Shown piece by piece: positions 33,587 to 44,500 of a stretch of DNA of 64,000 nt. A model generated the notes under the pieces. The model worked only from the letters and a program-made list of their open reading frames with translations, did no database searches and was not told the DNA's origin. The position numbers and the translations under genes are program-made. The number at the start of each line of letters is the position of its first letter. Within the stretch, counting starts at the first letter, position 1. The stretch lies in the NCBI RefSeq assembly GCF_042658685.1, contig NZ_JBHSQY010000006.1. One strand, given 5' to 3'. This stretch comes from Macrococcoides bohemicum (lineage in GTDB: Bacteria; Bacillota; Bacilli; Staphylococcales; Staphylococcaceae).

Positions 33587-36513
33587 GTTATTTTTAAATG
33601 TTTAATACCATTTTTAACTTTTGTTTCACTGTGTTCATCTAACACTCTATTGAAATCTTCTTCATTGAGTTGAAGTAATACTTCATATAGAGATTTATCT
33701 TCAAGGTTATCTTTTATCCACATTAATCTTAGTTCCAGTTTTTCACCGAAATAGTATTCAGATAAATAAATAGGTTGTTCGTTAGGTTCTTTAATTGTCT
33801 CACTTTCAAACACATCTTTGCTTTTATCATGTTGTTCTAGGAATATCATAATCTGACGTTGTATCTCAGCTGACTGATTACCAGCAATATTCAAGTGTTG
33901 TAATTGTGACTGCATATTAGTCATTACACTTTCTTTTGTTTGTGCTTGAATTATTGATTTGTAGAAATCTTCACTACCTGTAAACTGCATACATGCTTCT
34001 TTAAGTTTTTCTTTATCTTTATGAGGCATTTCAAGACTTGCTATATATCCATTAGCAGTTAAATCTAGCTGGGTCGGTTTATGTTTCCAATCAATCATGA
34101 AGTCACGTAAGTTAAGATGTCTGTGTTTAGAAGGTATATCAAAATCAGCAAATTGATTTGCTGGTTCAAAGTCATCACCTAAAAACTCAAATCTAAATGG
34201 TAGTTTAGTTTCATTCACATTATAGATCGGCTCAGGTCTGATACTATTTCGGTTGTTATCACTCGTTTTTAAAAATCGTAATACGATTGTTTCTCCTCTT
34301 ACGAACTTTGGTAGTAATTCAGGATGTATTAAAGGTTGTTGCTCTGCTGTAAAGTTTTGTGAAAAATCACTGCCACCATTTGAAGTTCTTGATGATGTTG
34401 TAACAGTGGTATTACCACATTTCGCAGAAATCTCATCGTTTGTTTCTTTACTTGTTGACTTTATATAGATATGTGTCTGACAGTTGTCTTTAATTGTCTC
34501 ACCGTTTTCTTTACCATACTTTGATGTAACCTGTGAGTAACCTTGTACATATAATTCAAAAAGAATATTACGTCCTAAACAGACAGTCAAAATATTTGCC
34601 ATGTCATGAATTGCTGGCATATTACCAAATTCATCAAGTCTGAATTTAACACGTTGATGACATTTACCTCCTGATTCTGATGCTCTCCTCGCTAACATTG
34701 TATAAAGCTGAGATATAAATATAGATGCTACAACGTGCGTTGAAGTATCGTAATCGGGAATTACCATAAACACTGCTACTGGTTTTTCACTGTAGAAACA
34801 GTTGATTTTTAAAATATCACTATTCTTTTCTATATTTTTTAGGAAAGCTTCTTCTGGATAGATACGATCTCCTGTATAAGGATCTTTCTCAACGACTACA
34901 AAACCTCTTTTCGGCTTTTCTCTATAGAATTTGTACTCAAAAACTGCTTTATCTAGTTCTATACGAATAATTTCTCCGTCTTTCATCTTACGTTTAAAGT
35001 AATTTTCCATGAATCCTAGTGAATCAATTTTAAAGTTTGATGATAGACAATTTTCTTCTCCATATCCATAATGGATAACGCCACGTTTAAATATATATCT
35101 CATATCAAAACGAACACGTATTCTTTTATTAAAGCCAACACGCGTAAAGTCTAAAGAATTAGCAGAACCCATTTTTGAAATCTTTTCTGATACGAATATT
35201 TGCAAGGTTGTTGAAGCAGTTGCTAAGATACCTGAACGTGTATTACCACTAGCAAATTGTGTAGTTGCGTATTGTTTCCTTGCAATACTTTCAGGTGGCA
35301 TATCCATGATGTACTCATCTAATGCGTTATGTTCAACTCCGTCATCATCTGTATAGTTATCCGTACCTAGTATATTTAGTAGATCATATACATTTCTCAT
35401 TGTTATTTTGTCAGGTCTATTTTCATCTAAGGCTCTTTGAATAACAGTAAATATTAAAGCATTAACAAGACCTGCGGCCGAATCCTGCCAGAAGCTATCT
35501 CCACTTTCTGGAGATGGAAACAAAGTACTTGTTAAAGTAACTGCATAAGCCTCTGCTTGTGCAAAGTCACCCTTAATATATTCATCTTTAATGATTTGTA
35601 GCATATTATAACTCATGCCATCATCAGGATTTAAAAGGTTTAAAACTTCAACGTCATAACCTCTTTTTCTGAGTGTTTCGTATGATCCAGCATACAATTC
35701 ACCTTTTGGATCGTTGAATACTAAAGATGGTTTTTCACTAGCTCTTGTATCTATATCTGTTGCTGGAAAAACCATCGATTCACCTTTACCTGAACGTGAA
35801 GTACCGATAACCATTACATTGATTGTGTCCTGATCAATTAAGTATCTACCGTTATAAAAAAGCTTCGATAAAGGATTAATAAGCTGTTTTTCGCCTAACT
35901 TTATTAAAGGCACAGCTCTAAATATTTTTGGTAAATCATTATAGTGCGTTATAGGAACACCTGGCTGTCCTTTATATTCTGTGCATTGCTGTGGAACGCT
36001 GACATATTGCTTTTTTAATTCTTTTATTTCTGCAAACTTTGCATCCCCTTTTTGTCCGTAATGCATTTTTCTATGTGCTACATAGAATTTATACAGAAAA
36101 CGTAGTATAATCAGTGTCATAGCTGAAAATAAAATTAACCAAATCAACAGATGTTGATTTGGTTTTATTGTTAAATCGATTAATTTTTGATTATTTAAAA
36201 ATATATAACTCATTCTATTAGATATAATTTCAGTTTTATCTAGTATATTAGCCTTGTCAAACTGATTTACTTTCGTTATATATTTAAAGTTATTAATAAT
36301 ATTGAATATAAAATTAGTGACTATATTTGCTAAAAATATATTAAAAATAATAGTAAGCACTGACAGTATATACATATTTTTTCTAGTTGCAAGTGTTTCC
36401 TTTATTCTAATTGGCTTTCTTTCACTTTTAATAATTTGTTTAATGATTGGTTTTTGTTTGTTTTTATATACTAAAATATCATCTAAACCATATTTCATTA
36501 GTTGCTTACTCAA
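33583..36513 (-). CDS. trsK: VirD4-type coupling protein (TrsK/TraK-like)
   Basis: A 976-aa protein with N-terminal TM helices (about 50-72 and 125-145), Walker A VMVIGTSRSGKGESMVFPA near 235, PSLVFNDPKGEL near 265 and Walker B-containing RFRLDEFGNMPAIHDMANIL near 625, followed by GYSQVTSKYG. It links the relaxosome to the channel. It exceeds typical TrsK (about 550 aa) because of an insertion between Walker A and B (about 440-560: RVRFDMRYIFKRGVIHYGYG..) and a C-terminal extension. Start TTG at 36513 after GGTGAGG. Confidence 0.9.
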   Translation of the reverse strand: MSKQLMKYGLDDILVYKNKQKPIIKQIIKSERKPIRIKETLATRKNMYILSVLTIIFNIFLANIVTNFIFNIINNFKYITKVNQFDKANILDKTEIISNRMSYIFLNNQKLIDLTIKPNQHLLIWLILFSAMTLIILRFLYKFYVAHRKMHYGQKGDAKFAEIKELKKQYVSVPQQCTEYKGQPGVPITHYNDLPKIFRAVPLIKLGEKQLINPLSKLFYNGRYLIDQDTINVMVIGTSRSGKGESMVFPATDIDTRASEKPSLVFNDPKGELYAGSYETLRKRGYDVEVLNLLNPDDGMSYNMLQIIKDEYIKGDFAQAEAYAVTLTSTLFPSPESGDSFWQDSAAGLVNALIFTVIQRALDENRPDKITMRNVYDLLNILGTDNYTDDDGVEHNALDEYIMDMPPESIARKQYATTQFASGNTRSGILATASTTLQIFVSEKISKMGSANSLDFTRVGFNKRIRVRFDMRYIFKRGVIHYGYGEENCLSSNFKIDSLGFMENYFKRKMKDGEIIRIELDKAVFEYKFYREKPKRGFVVVEKDPYTGDRIYPEEAFLKNIEKNSDILKINCFYSEKPVAVFMVIPDYDTSTHVVASIFISQLYTMLARRASESGGKCHQRVKFRLDEFGNMPAIHDMANILTVCLGRNILFELYVQGYSQVTSKYGKENGETIKDNCQTHIYIKSTSKETNDEISAKCGNTTVTTSSRTSNGGSDFSQNFTAEQQPLIHPELLPKFVRGETIVLRFLKTSDNNRNSIRPEPIYNVNETKLPFRFEFLGDDFEPANQFADFDIPSKHRHLNLRDFMIDWKHKPTQLDLTANGYIASLEMPHKDKEKLKEACMQFTGSEDFYKSIIQAQTKESVMTNMQSQLQHLNIAGNQSAEIQRQIMIFLEQHDKSKDVFESETIKEPNEQPIYLSEYYFGEKLELRLMWIKDNLEDKSLYEVLLQLNEEDFNRVLDEHSETKVKNGIKHLKIT

Positions 36514-36529
36514 AGTATTTCCTCACCTT

Positions 36530-37012
36530 CTAATCGAACGGCAATTCCTCATCAGAAATGTCGTAGCTTTGTTTTTTGCCCTCTTTTTCTTCATTTTCAA
36601 CTACTGATTCATTTTCTTCTTTTTGTCTTTCTTCTCGTTCTAAACGTTGTTTCAATAGTCTGTCTTTTGCTACTTCTGTTGTTTCTAACGTTCTAATTGA
36701 AGTACATACAAGGGATGGTATTGGAAATCCTTTATTTTCTTCACGATAACTTTCTATCTTATACTCGACGAGTATTCTTTGCCCCTTAACAATATTCTCA
36801 AAGAAGAATGAAGCAGTTGATCCAAACACTCTAAATGGCAAAGTAACATATTTTTTTGAAACTGAATAATTATCATCTGATTCTTTTTGTTTTACATCAA
36901 TTCTACAAGTCAAATAGATAATTGTTTTAGGCACATTGTTTTCTGTCTTGCTGATCTGGGGTTCATTATTTACAAAACCTTCTACATATAATCCTGATAA
37001 CATATTAATCAT
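36530..37012 (-). CDS. ssb: Single-stranded DNA-binding protein
   Basis: A 160-aa OB-fold protein beginning MINMLSGLYVEGFVNNEPQI, with PFRVFGSTASFFFENIVKGQ and RILVEYKIES, and ending DISDEELPFD, the acidic tip that recruits SSB partners. The ATG at 37012 is chosen for the CGGAGG upstream. Plasmid SSBs protect transferred strands and damp the recipient's SOS response. Its placement within the T4SS operon, next to the coupling protein gene, is notable. Confidence 0.85.
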   Translation of the reverse strand: MINMLSGLYVEGFVNNEPQISKTENNVPKTIIYLTCRIDVKQKESDDNYSVSKKYVTLPFRVFGSTASFFFENIVKGQRILVEYKIESYREENKGFPIPSLVCTSIRTLETTEVAKDRLLKQRLEREERQKEENESVVENEEKEGKKQSYDISDEELPFD

Positions 37013-38153
37013 TTTTATTTTCCTCCGATTCCATCTCAACTAACTTTGAATAAACTTGTTGTATACCTTGTTCAATTGCTCCTATTTCATACTTTTCTTT
37101 GAGATTATTCATAACATCAATATATTTCATCTTCACATAACTATTTGAAATACCATATCCATTAAATTGCGTAAAAAGAATTATTTCATTTCTCGTCCCC
37201 ATTGATTGTAGTTTATTAAATTTATTTAGGAACGTCTTATATGAATCTTTAATCATTGTTGAGTTGAGAACAATAACTTTTAAAAGATTCTTAATTTCAG
37301 AATCCACTGGTACAGCTTTGTCTATAAAGTTATTAAGTGCTGTTGAATTAAAATCATCTCTATGTTGTATATCTTCATAAAGTTGGTTTAATGTTTTTTC
37401 TGGTTTACTATCTTCTGTAATAATGTTTTCTTCTGTATGTTCAGTTTCATCAGCAATCACGTCTGTTTTTACTGTACTAACTTGTTCTGTTTCTTCTACA
37501 GTTTCTTTATTATCCAAATTATTTTCAGAAGTATCATTCTCTTTTTCACTTATATTTGTATTGTTTATCTGTTCTGTTTCTTCAACAATATTGCTGTTAT
37601 CCTGAGTAATATGTTCTTCTCTTGTTTCTTCAATTTGTTCTGTAACGTCTATTGTATAATCATCACCATCAATTTCAGATCCAATACCGTAATATTCTTG
37701 ATAATATTCATTCTCTTTCTCTTTAATATTAGTGTTATCTATAATATCTTTTTCTGTTTTTATATCATCTTCGGTGATTACTGTGTTTTCTAATAATTCA
37801 TTTATATTTTTTCCTTCTAGTGTATATAATTCCTTAACTTTTAAAAGATGATTGAAATCATTTATTAATCTGATAGAGTATTTGTTTTCGCCATATTTCT
37901 TAATCTCTTTAATTTCAATACTCATTATTACTTCATTAATATCATGACCATTTCTAGTGGTTGAATAGTCTATTAATGCATTAAAAATCTGTCTTTTTTC
38001 ACCTAATGTTTCACCAGGTACTTGCCAATCAAACTTTAATTCCATGTCACTATTAACAATATTACCTGTTAAAACGAATTTTCTTTCCTTCATACTAATA
38101 TCTATAATTTCCTGCATACTTTTGATAACGACATTTATTTTAAGTTCTATCAT
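37005..38153 (-). CDS. Hypothetical transfer-region protein with acidic repeat linker
   Basis: A 382-aa soluble protein. The N-terminal ~110 residues are beta-rich (MIELKINVVIKSMQEIIDIS..). A long acidic linker repeats EETEQ/NTNI/EKEN motifs (about 120-255), then a helical C-terminal domain (about 260-382) follows. It overlaps the upstream gene by four bases (ATGA) and ssb by eight, so it is tightly coupled. No known domain. The acidic spacer suggests a flexible adaptor between two binding domains. Confidence 0.6.
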   Translation of the reverse strand: MIELKINVVIKSMQEIIDISMKERKFVLTGNIVNSDMELKFDWQVPGETLGEKRQIFNALIDYSTTRNGHDINEVIMSIEIKEIKKYGENKYSIRLINDFNHLLKVKELYTLEGKNINELLENTVITEDDIKTEKDIIDNTNIKEKENEYYQEYYGIGSEIDGDDYTIDVTEQIEETREEHITQDNSNIVEETEQINNTNISEKENDTSENNLDNKETVEETEQVSTVKTDVIADETEHTEENIITEDSKPEKTLNQLYEDIQHRDDFNSTALNNFIDKAVPVDSEIKNLLKVIVLNSTMIKDSYKTFLNKFNKLQSMGTRNEIILFTQFNGYGISNSYVKMKYIDVMNNLKEKYEIGAIEQGIQQVYSKLVEMESEENKND

Positions 38154-38422
38154 TGTCTATCATCCCCCTGATTAAATTGTGTACTTGCTTGATTACTATA
38201 ATTATCAGTAGTTGTAATTAATGGTTGTTGTACTACTTTGCTTACTTCTTCAACTTTCTGAGTAGTTTGTTTTGTATCTTTTTCTTGATTTAGAGCTTTA
38301 TCAATCTTTTTCTGTAAAGACTTGATTTTAGCATCTTTATTAATAATAGATGCCTTTGTGTATGATTTATCAGCAATATACTTATTTACAATTGCTTTCT
38401 TTGTTTCTAAAGGTAATGCCAT
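38150..38422 (-). CDS. Small hypothetical coiled-coil protein
   Basis: A 90-aa protein: basic helical N-terminus (METKKAIVNKY-like region, KIKSLQKKIDKALNQEKD) and a Gln/Thr-rich tail. It is coupled to the 382-aa gene by an ATGA overlap and lies three bases from the 799-aa gene. Function unknown. Confidence 0.55.
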   Translation of the reverse strand: MALPLETKKAIVNKYIADKSYTKASIINKDAKIKSLQKKIDKALNQEKDTKQTTQKVEEVSKVVQQPLITTTDNYSNQASTQFNQGDDRQ

Positions 38423-38425
38423 CTT

Positions 38426-40825
38426 TTATTCATAAGTCATTGATTTATAAGTTTTAAATAAATCATCCAGATTACCATTTGATAAGTAAGTTGTAATTAG
38501 ATATTCCTTGTCATTAGTTGATTGTCCTACTTTTACTGCATTTAAATAATCTTTATTATCTAAAAGCATTTTTTTAATTTCTTTAGCTTTAGATGGTTTT
38601 TCATTAATTGCATTTACATAATCTTCTTTTTCAATATATGATTTATATTGATCTTTAGTTTCAGCTTTATTCACTTCTTGTTTGTCATCTAATAATCCTT
38701 GTGAATCTGCATAAAAATAACCTGGAATAGCAATTGCTCCTGTTATAACTAACGCTGTTAAGATTTTACCTAATGATTTAGAGGGCTGTGGAATTTCATT
38801 ATTTTTGTATACTGCTTGTGGTTTTACTTCTGATTCTGGTACTCCTTCTGTTCTTGTTTCTTCTTTAACTTCCTGCAAGTTATTATTTTGAGGGAAAAGA
38901 TGATTGATATTATTGTATTTAATTAACTTAGCAATATTTTCATCCTCTTTATTTCTATTCTCTAATTCTTTACGTCGTAATTGAATATCTTCTTCTTTTA
39001 GACGATTTTCATCCTCTTTTGCTTGAATCTTACGTAGTTCAATATCCTTTGCTTTGATTTCAAGTTCATGTTTACTGTTTTCTTCTAATGCACGTGCTTT
39101 TTTGAGTTCGTTATCAGAAATAGCCTTTTCACTTTCAACTTGTTTTGAGTAATGAATTGCTTCTTCTGATTTTTTAATCTCTAGTTTCGTTTTTTCTTCT
39201 TCTAAAGATAGTTTTTGTTGTAGCACTTTATTAGCTTCAATTTCACTATCTAATCGTTTTCTATCTTTAATATCCTGTGCAATTTGATCCTGAATCTCTA
39301 GCAGTGCTTTATATGTTTCTTTATCGTAATCAAACAATGCCCATGATAATGCTTTAAGGCGTTCTGCTTTCATTCTTAGCACGTTTGATTTAATATCCTT
39401 AATCCCTTGTACACGCTTTTCTTCAACTAATAATTTAATTTCATCCTCAGCTTTTTGCTTAGCTCTACTTTCGAGAATATTTGCTGTTTCTTTAAATTTA
39501 GAACGTTCTTCAAATAAACGAGTATCTTTATCATTATTTAGTTGTTTTTGTTTAATTGCCCTGTTTAATTTATACTGTTCGTCATCTGATTTTAGTATCA
39601 TTTCAATTTCGTCACTCAACTGTTGATCAATTAAGTTAATTTTTTCATCAAAGACCGGACGTTCTATTTCAATAAGTTGTTCTAAATAATCTTGATAGTT
39701 AGGTTTGTTTTCGTTATAGAATGTCTCTAATTCTTTACTTAACTTAGTTTCTTCATTGATAATGAACTCAATTAATTCATTTTCGATGATATTAAGTTCT
39801 TCATTATGAAAATTTGCTTTTTGTTTTTCTCTTGTATTCAGGTAGTATTGTTCGTTCTTTTCTTCTGGTTCTTTCACATCTTCTGTAAATTTTTGAGGTT
39901 CAATACGTTCTTCTTTTAATTTAAGAATTTCATTACTATCAAATTGTTCATTATGTTCTTTTTCAATGTCTCTTAATTTAAGTTCTGCGTTATGACTATT
40001 AATGTTTGGTTCTTCTGTTTCCTGCTCTTTTACTGTAAATGTTACAGTATCTTCATTCGTTTTGTTGTTATCACTTAACTGATTCTCAGCATTTGTTACA
40101 GAATCAGCTAATTGATTTTCATTGTTATCACTTACTTCTTTATGTTCTTTTTCTTCTGTGGCTAATATGCGATCCTGAGAATCAGTTAAATCTACAACTT
40201 CATCATGATTTGCTGGTTCTTCATCAGGATTGATCTCATTTTCTCCATTTATACTGACAACTTCTGTTGCTTTCATAATGTTCTCAGCATCTCTATTACC
40301 AGCAACTTCATCTAAGCTGTCCTCTTTAACTTGATCTAGTTCTTCATCATCAATAGGCGTTGTTTCTTCTTCAACCTCACTATTCTTTTTTCTTCTCAAC
40401 TTACTAAAGATACTAGTTTTCTTAAGACTACCTGACTTTACTTCATTGTTTTTCGCTACATCATAATTATTTGATTCTTCTAAAGTCTGTTTGTATGCAT
40501 CAATGTATTCCTGTGATACATTTTTTTCATCTATATCCTTATCTTTAATCATTTCCATTTTAATAATTTCAAAAATAGATGTTTTTGTATTTTTATTGAT
40601 AAGATATTGAGGCATCTCAAATGAAGATATGGTTGTATCATCATAATCAACAATCGAAATGTCTAATGGATAAGACTTTTCTTTTTCTTCTGCTAATTCT
40701 CTAATCATTGTTAAAATTTCATCAAATTCTTTAAAATAGTATGTTTTTTTAGTACTTAATTGAATTACTTTAAAATCTTTGTCTTTTGGAATATTGTTTA
40801 CCTTTACTTTTAAAATTTTTGTCAT
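38426..40825 (-). CDS. Large coiled-coil protein with C-terminal membrane anchor, transfer region
   Basis: A 799-aa protein. The N-terminal ~90 residues form a small ubiquitin-like-looking beta domain. Acidic low-complexity sequence follows to ~320, then a long charged coiled coil (about 330-640). One TM helix at about 688-707 (ILTALVITGAIAIPGYFYAD) is followed by ~90 extracellular residues with a helical repeat (KAKEIKKMLLDNKDYLNAVK). The order (ubiquitin-like/cytosolic domain, TM, helical outer domain) recalls the layout of EssB/YukC in type VII secretion, but homology is unproven. RBS AAAGGAG. Confidence 0.62.
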   Translation of the reverse strand: MTKILKVKVNNIPKDKDFKVIQLSTKKTYYFKEFDEILTMIRELAEEKEKSYPLDISIVDYDDTTISSFEMPQYLINKNTKTSIFEIIKMEMIKDKDIDEKNVSQEYIDAYKQTLEESNNYDVAKNNEVKSGSLKKTSIFSKLRRKKNSEVEEETTPIDDEELDQVKEDSLDEVAGNRDAENIMKATEVVSINGENEINPDEEPANHDEVVDLTDSQDRILATEEKEHKEVSDNNENQLADSVTNAENQLSDNNKTNEDTVTFTVKEQETEEPNINSHNAELKLRDIEKEHNEQFDSNEILKLKEERIEPQKFTEDVKEPEEKNEQYYLNTREKQKANFHNEELNIIENELIEFIINEETKLSKELETFYNENKPNYQDYLEQLIEIERPVFDEKINLIDQQLSDEIEMILKSDDEQYKLNRAIKQKQLNNDKDTRLFEERSKFKETANILESRAKQKAEDEIKLLVEEKRVQGIKDIKSNVLRMKAERLKALSWALFDYDKETYKALLEIQDQIAQDIKDRKRLDSEIEANKVLQQKLSLEEEKTKLEIKKSEEAIHYSKQVESEKAISDNELKKARALEENSKHELEIKAKDIELRKIQAKEDENRLKEEDIQLRRKELENRNKEDENIAKLIKYNNINHLFPQNNNLQEVKEETRTEGVPESEVKPQAVYKNNEIPQPSKSLGKILTALVITGAIAIPGYFYADSQGLLDDKQEVNKAETKDQYKSYIEKEDYVNAINEKPSKAKEIKKMLLDNKDYLNAVKVGQSTNDKEYLITTYLSNGNLDDLFKTYKSMTYE

Positions 40826-40849
40826 TTTAGTTCTCCTTTATAAAAAATG

Positions 40850-40878
40850 AAGGAGAAAAACAGTATGTTTCTCTCCTT
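40850..40878. terminator. Hairpin after the pilin-like gene
   Basis: AAGGAGAAA pairs with TTTCTCTCCTT (one bulge) around a loop, with six T on the minus strand. It may set high expression of the upstream pilin-like gene relative to the downstream genes. Confidence 0.55.
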
Positions 40879-40893
40879 AAAATAATTCTGATA

Positions 40894-41226
40894 TTAGAAG
40901 TTTGCTACGTTATCTGCAACCCAGTTTGCAATTTCACCAGCACCATAAATTAAAACTAATCCGATAACGGCATTTAATAAATATGTTTTACCAGCTTGTG
41001 ATCCATTAGGACCACCCCACATAAATTGATAACCTGCAATCGCAACATAAACTGCGGCCACTGCTAAACCTACTACTCTTAAAAATCCTGAAATCTTCTT
41101 TAATCCATTTACGATAGATGTTTGTGCATCATTTAATTGTAAGAAATGACCTAAGTCAATATATCCTAAAAAGTCAAAAAGTGATAAAAAGTTTTGGATT
41201 CCCATGCTTGTGATTAATTCGTTCAT
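40894..41226 (-). CDS. VirB2/TrbC-like pilin-type membrane protein
   Basis: A 110-aa protein with an N-terminal amphipathic segment and two TM helices (about 50-70 and 84-102) flanking WGGPNGSQAGKTYLLNAVIG, the typical TrbC/VirB2 loop. It probably forms the short surface filament or pore subunit. It starts at the last base of the preceding gene's stop and is followed by a hairpin. Confidence 0.72.
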   Translation of the reverse strand: MNELITSMGIQNFLSLFDFLGYIDLGHFLQLNDAQTSIVNGLKKISGFLRVVGLAVAAVYVAIAGYQFMWGGPNGSQAGKTYLLNAVIGLVLIYGAGEIANWVADNVANF

Positions 41227-41486
41227 TATTTATATTCTCCTTTAGTTTCAGATAAGTTTTTTTGTTCTTCTGTTAATGCTTTTTCTTTTCTTTGTGGCTT
41301 AGGGACTGATTTTAGCAAAATTGAATTTGCTTCTTCTTCAACAAGATAATTGATAATTTCATTAAAACGTCCTTTTTCTTTAACGACATCAATTAATACT
41401 TCTTCTTGTAATGCTTTTTTAAATGCTTTAAAGTCACCATGTTCATTTTCAATAAGTGCTTTAACTTGTGCTGATGTTAATTTCAT
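41226..41486 (-). CDS. First gene of the T4SS operon, small hypothetical protein
   Basis: This 86-aa charged helical protein begins MKLTSAQVKALIENEHGDFK. ATG at 41486 is chosen over 41558 because GGAGGG lies nine bases upstream and the longer frame runs through a terminator. It overlaps the pilin-like gene by one base. It may be a regulator or chaperone (TrsA/TrsB position), but no domain is recognised. Confidence 0.6.
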   Translation of the reverse strand: MKLTSAQVKALIENEHGDFKAFKKALQEEVLIDVVKEKGRFNEIINYLVEEEANSILLKSVPKPQRKEKALTEEQKNLSETKGEYK

Positions 41487-41547
41487 GTTTGCAACCCTCC
41501 TTTTTTTTATTATTATCTGTTTTAATTGCATCACCCCTTTTAATGAA

Positions 41548-41578
41548 AAAAGAGACATTCATAGGGAATGTCTCTTTT
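41548..41578. terminator. Terminator between the adhesin and the T4SS operon
   Basis: A 13-bp stem, AAAAGAGACATTC (41548-41560) with GAATGTCTCTTTT (41566-41578), directly after the adhesin stop. It separates the surface-protein gene from the transfer operon. Confidence 0.8.
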
Positions 41579-41587
41579 CAAAATCTA

Positions 41588-44500
41588 CTACAGTTCTTCT
41601 GATTTTCTTCTGTAAACCATATAACCAACTGCCCCAATCAATAATATCGGCACACCTGCATATAATAAATAGTTTAATGATTCATTACCTGTGTCAGGTA
41701 ATATGCTGTTTGAAGGTTTTTTTATTTCATCTGATTTTGGACTTTCAGAAGTTACAATATCTGTATTATTTGATTCAGATTTCTCTGTTGTAGGTGTCTC
41801 TGTTGTAGGTGTCTCTGTTGTAGGTGTCTCTGTTGTAGGTGTCTCTGTTGTAGGTGTCTCTGTTGTAGGTGTCTCTGTTGTAGGTGTCTCTGTTGTAGGT
41901 GTCTCTGTTGTAGGTGTCTCTGTTGTAGGTGTCTCTGTTGTAGGTGTCTCTGTTGTCGGTTCTTCTGTTGTCGGTTCTTCTGTTGTTGGTTCTTCGACTT
42001 TAGGTGTAGTTGTAACGTCTACCTTATTTGATTCAATTTCTTCTTCTACAATTTTACCGTCTTTATCAATTCCAACGATTGTTTTAGCAGTATTCGGGAT
42101 TACAACCTTTCCATCTTCACTTGTATACTTACTTAAATCTGCATCTTTCTTGATGAATGTATCAATTGCTAATGTTAATTTTTGACCGACATACTTACTG
42201 CCATCTTTTGCTTTCCATGTGATGATTTCTTTCTCTTCGTCAATCGTTAAGATTCCTTCAGCTGTAATGTCCTTGCCATCCTTATCAAGGACTTTTGCTG
42301 TTTTTGCTTCTAATACATCTTCCAGGTCATCAATAAGTGTTACTTCTTTAACATTCTTATCATCAGTAATTGTTGTTTCGACTGTGTAATTATATGGTTG
42401 TCCTAATTCCAATGTACTTTCACTTACAGTCTTTTTAATCACTGTCTTTGATGGATCTTTTGGTACAGTAACATCTACTTTATCTGATGGTGTAGTTGTT
42501 CCATCAACAATCACATTCGCTGTATTAGGAATCACGATATTTCCGTCTTTATCTGTGTATTTGGATAAATCAGCATCTTTCTTAACTTGTGCTACTACCT
42601 CAAGTACTAACTTTTGACCTGCATATTTTGCTGGTTCTTTTGCTTTCCATGAAATGATTTCTTTTTCTTTATCGATTGTTAGTGTTCCTTCAGCTGTAAT
42701 GTCCTTGCCATCCATATCAAGCACTTTCGCTGTTTTTACTTCTAATACATCTTCCAAGTCATCTTGAATCTCTAATGATTTGATGTCTTTCTTATCAGTA
42801 ATTGTTGTATTAACACGATACTTGTAATCAGTTGCTTTTTTAACTTCTGTTGCATCTACTTCTTTTTCATTCGCATCTAAAACTGATTTATCAACTACTG
42901 TTTTAGTCGGATCTTTTGGTGCTGGTGGTACTACAGGCACGATTAAACCTAAATCTACATCCAAATTATCTTTATCTAAGGTAATCGTCTGTGTTAACTT
43001 TGCTTTATCAACTGGCGTATATCCTGTTGGTGGTGTGAATGTGACTGTATATTCACCTTTTGGTAAATCAACCACTGAGTATTTACCATCTGCATTTGTT
43101 GTTGTTGTTTTAATCACTTTACCTGTGCTATCTTTTACTTCAACTTTCGCATTCGGAATACCTTTTTCTGTCGCATCAACAACGTTGTCTTTATCAATAT
43201 CATTCCATACTGTGTCCCCAATTTTGAACGTTGGGTCTTGTGGTACGATTACTTTTACTGTGTCTGAGTTAATAGGTGTGCCACCATTGATGATTGCACT
43301 TGCTGTATTCGGTAATACAAATGTGCCGTCTGCCTGTTTGTATTTTGATAAATCTGCACCGGCTTTTACTTTTGATGTAATCTCAAGTTTTAATTTTTTA
43401 CCGATGTATTTTGACGGGTCTTTTGCTGTCCATGTCACAAGTTCTGTTGTTGCGTCAGTTGTTAAAGTACCCTCAGCCGTAATGTCTTTACCTGTTGAAT
43501 CTAAAACTTTTGCTGATACGTAATCTAATTCGTCAACTAAATCATCTTTTAATGCAAGTGATTTAATCATCGGGTCATTACTTACTGTTAAATCAACATT
43601 ATATTTGTACTCAGTATTACGTTTTACGTTCATACTGTCTACTAACTTGTCGCCACTAACGATACCTTTATCAATTAAGTTTTTCGTTGGTGTTAATTTA
43701 GAATCAACAGCATTTGATGATACATCTTTACCATCAACTGTTACTTTCGCAGTATTCGGTACTGTGTATACGCCATCTTTTAAAATTGTAGATAAGTCCG
43801 CACCGGCTTTAACTTTTGCCGGAATCACCAATTTGTATGTGTGATTATAGAATGCATCGCTTAATACGAAATCACCTTTCGCCTCAGCGTTGATATTTTG
43901 ACCCGACGTTGTAATCGTAAATTGTGATGTTACGTCTTTGTTTAATTCATTGACTACTTTTACATCACCGTTTAACTGTAATACATTATTTAATGTATCT
44001 TTAATTTCGTATGACTCATAGTAAAATTCTTCTGTTTCTAAAGGTACTGTATGCGTTACCTCATAGATTAATGATTCATTCATAGCGTTTAATGTAGTGC
44101 TATTTTTTTGTTTCTCATCTGCATCACTTACTAATTTCGTAGGTTTTAAAATTTCTGTTGCTACAGGCTTTAACGCACTGTAATTTAGATAAGCACCTAA
44201 ATATGAGTCCTCCGCCCAATCTTTTATATCAGGGGTTTTTTCAGCATTAGCTTTCTTTTCTTCATCAGTATACTGCCATCCCCACGAGATATTAAGCGTA
44301 TCAGTGCCGGAATACATAAAAGTAAAATCTCCTCTTAACTCGTTTGGGTCTTTTGGGTCAAAATGCCAAGTATCTCCGTCATTACCATATAATTCAGAAT
44401 AAAAATCTGCACTACCGTCTGAATTAGCTTTATAGAGAACTTTTGTATCCTTTGTTGGAACATATATCTGGTCGATACTTTGCATAGTTTGACTATCAAA

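Noticed and set aside
41691..42185. Plus-strand Val/Ser/Gly repeat protein
   Set aside because: It is the antisense reading of the TTETP stalk of the LPDTG adhesin.
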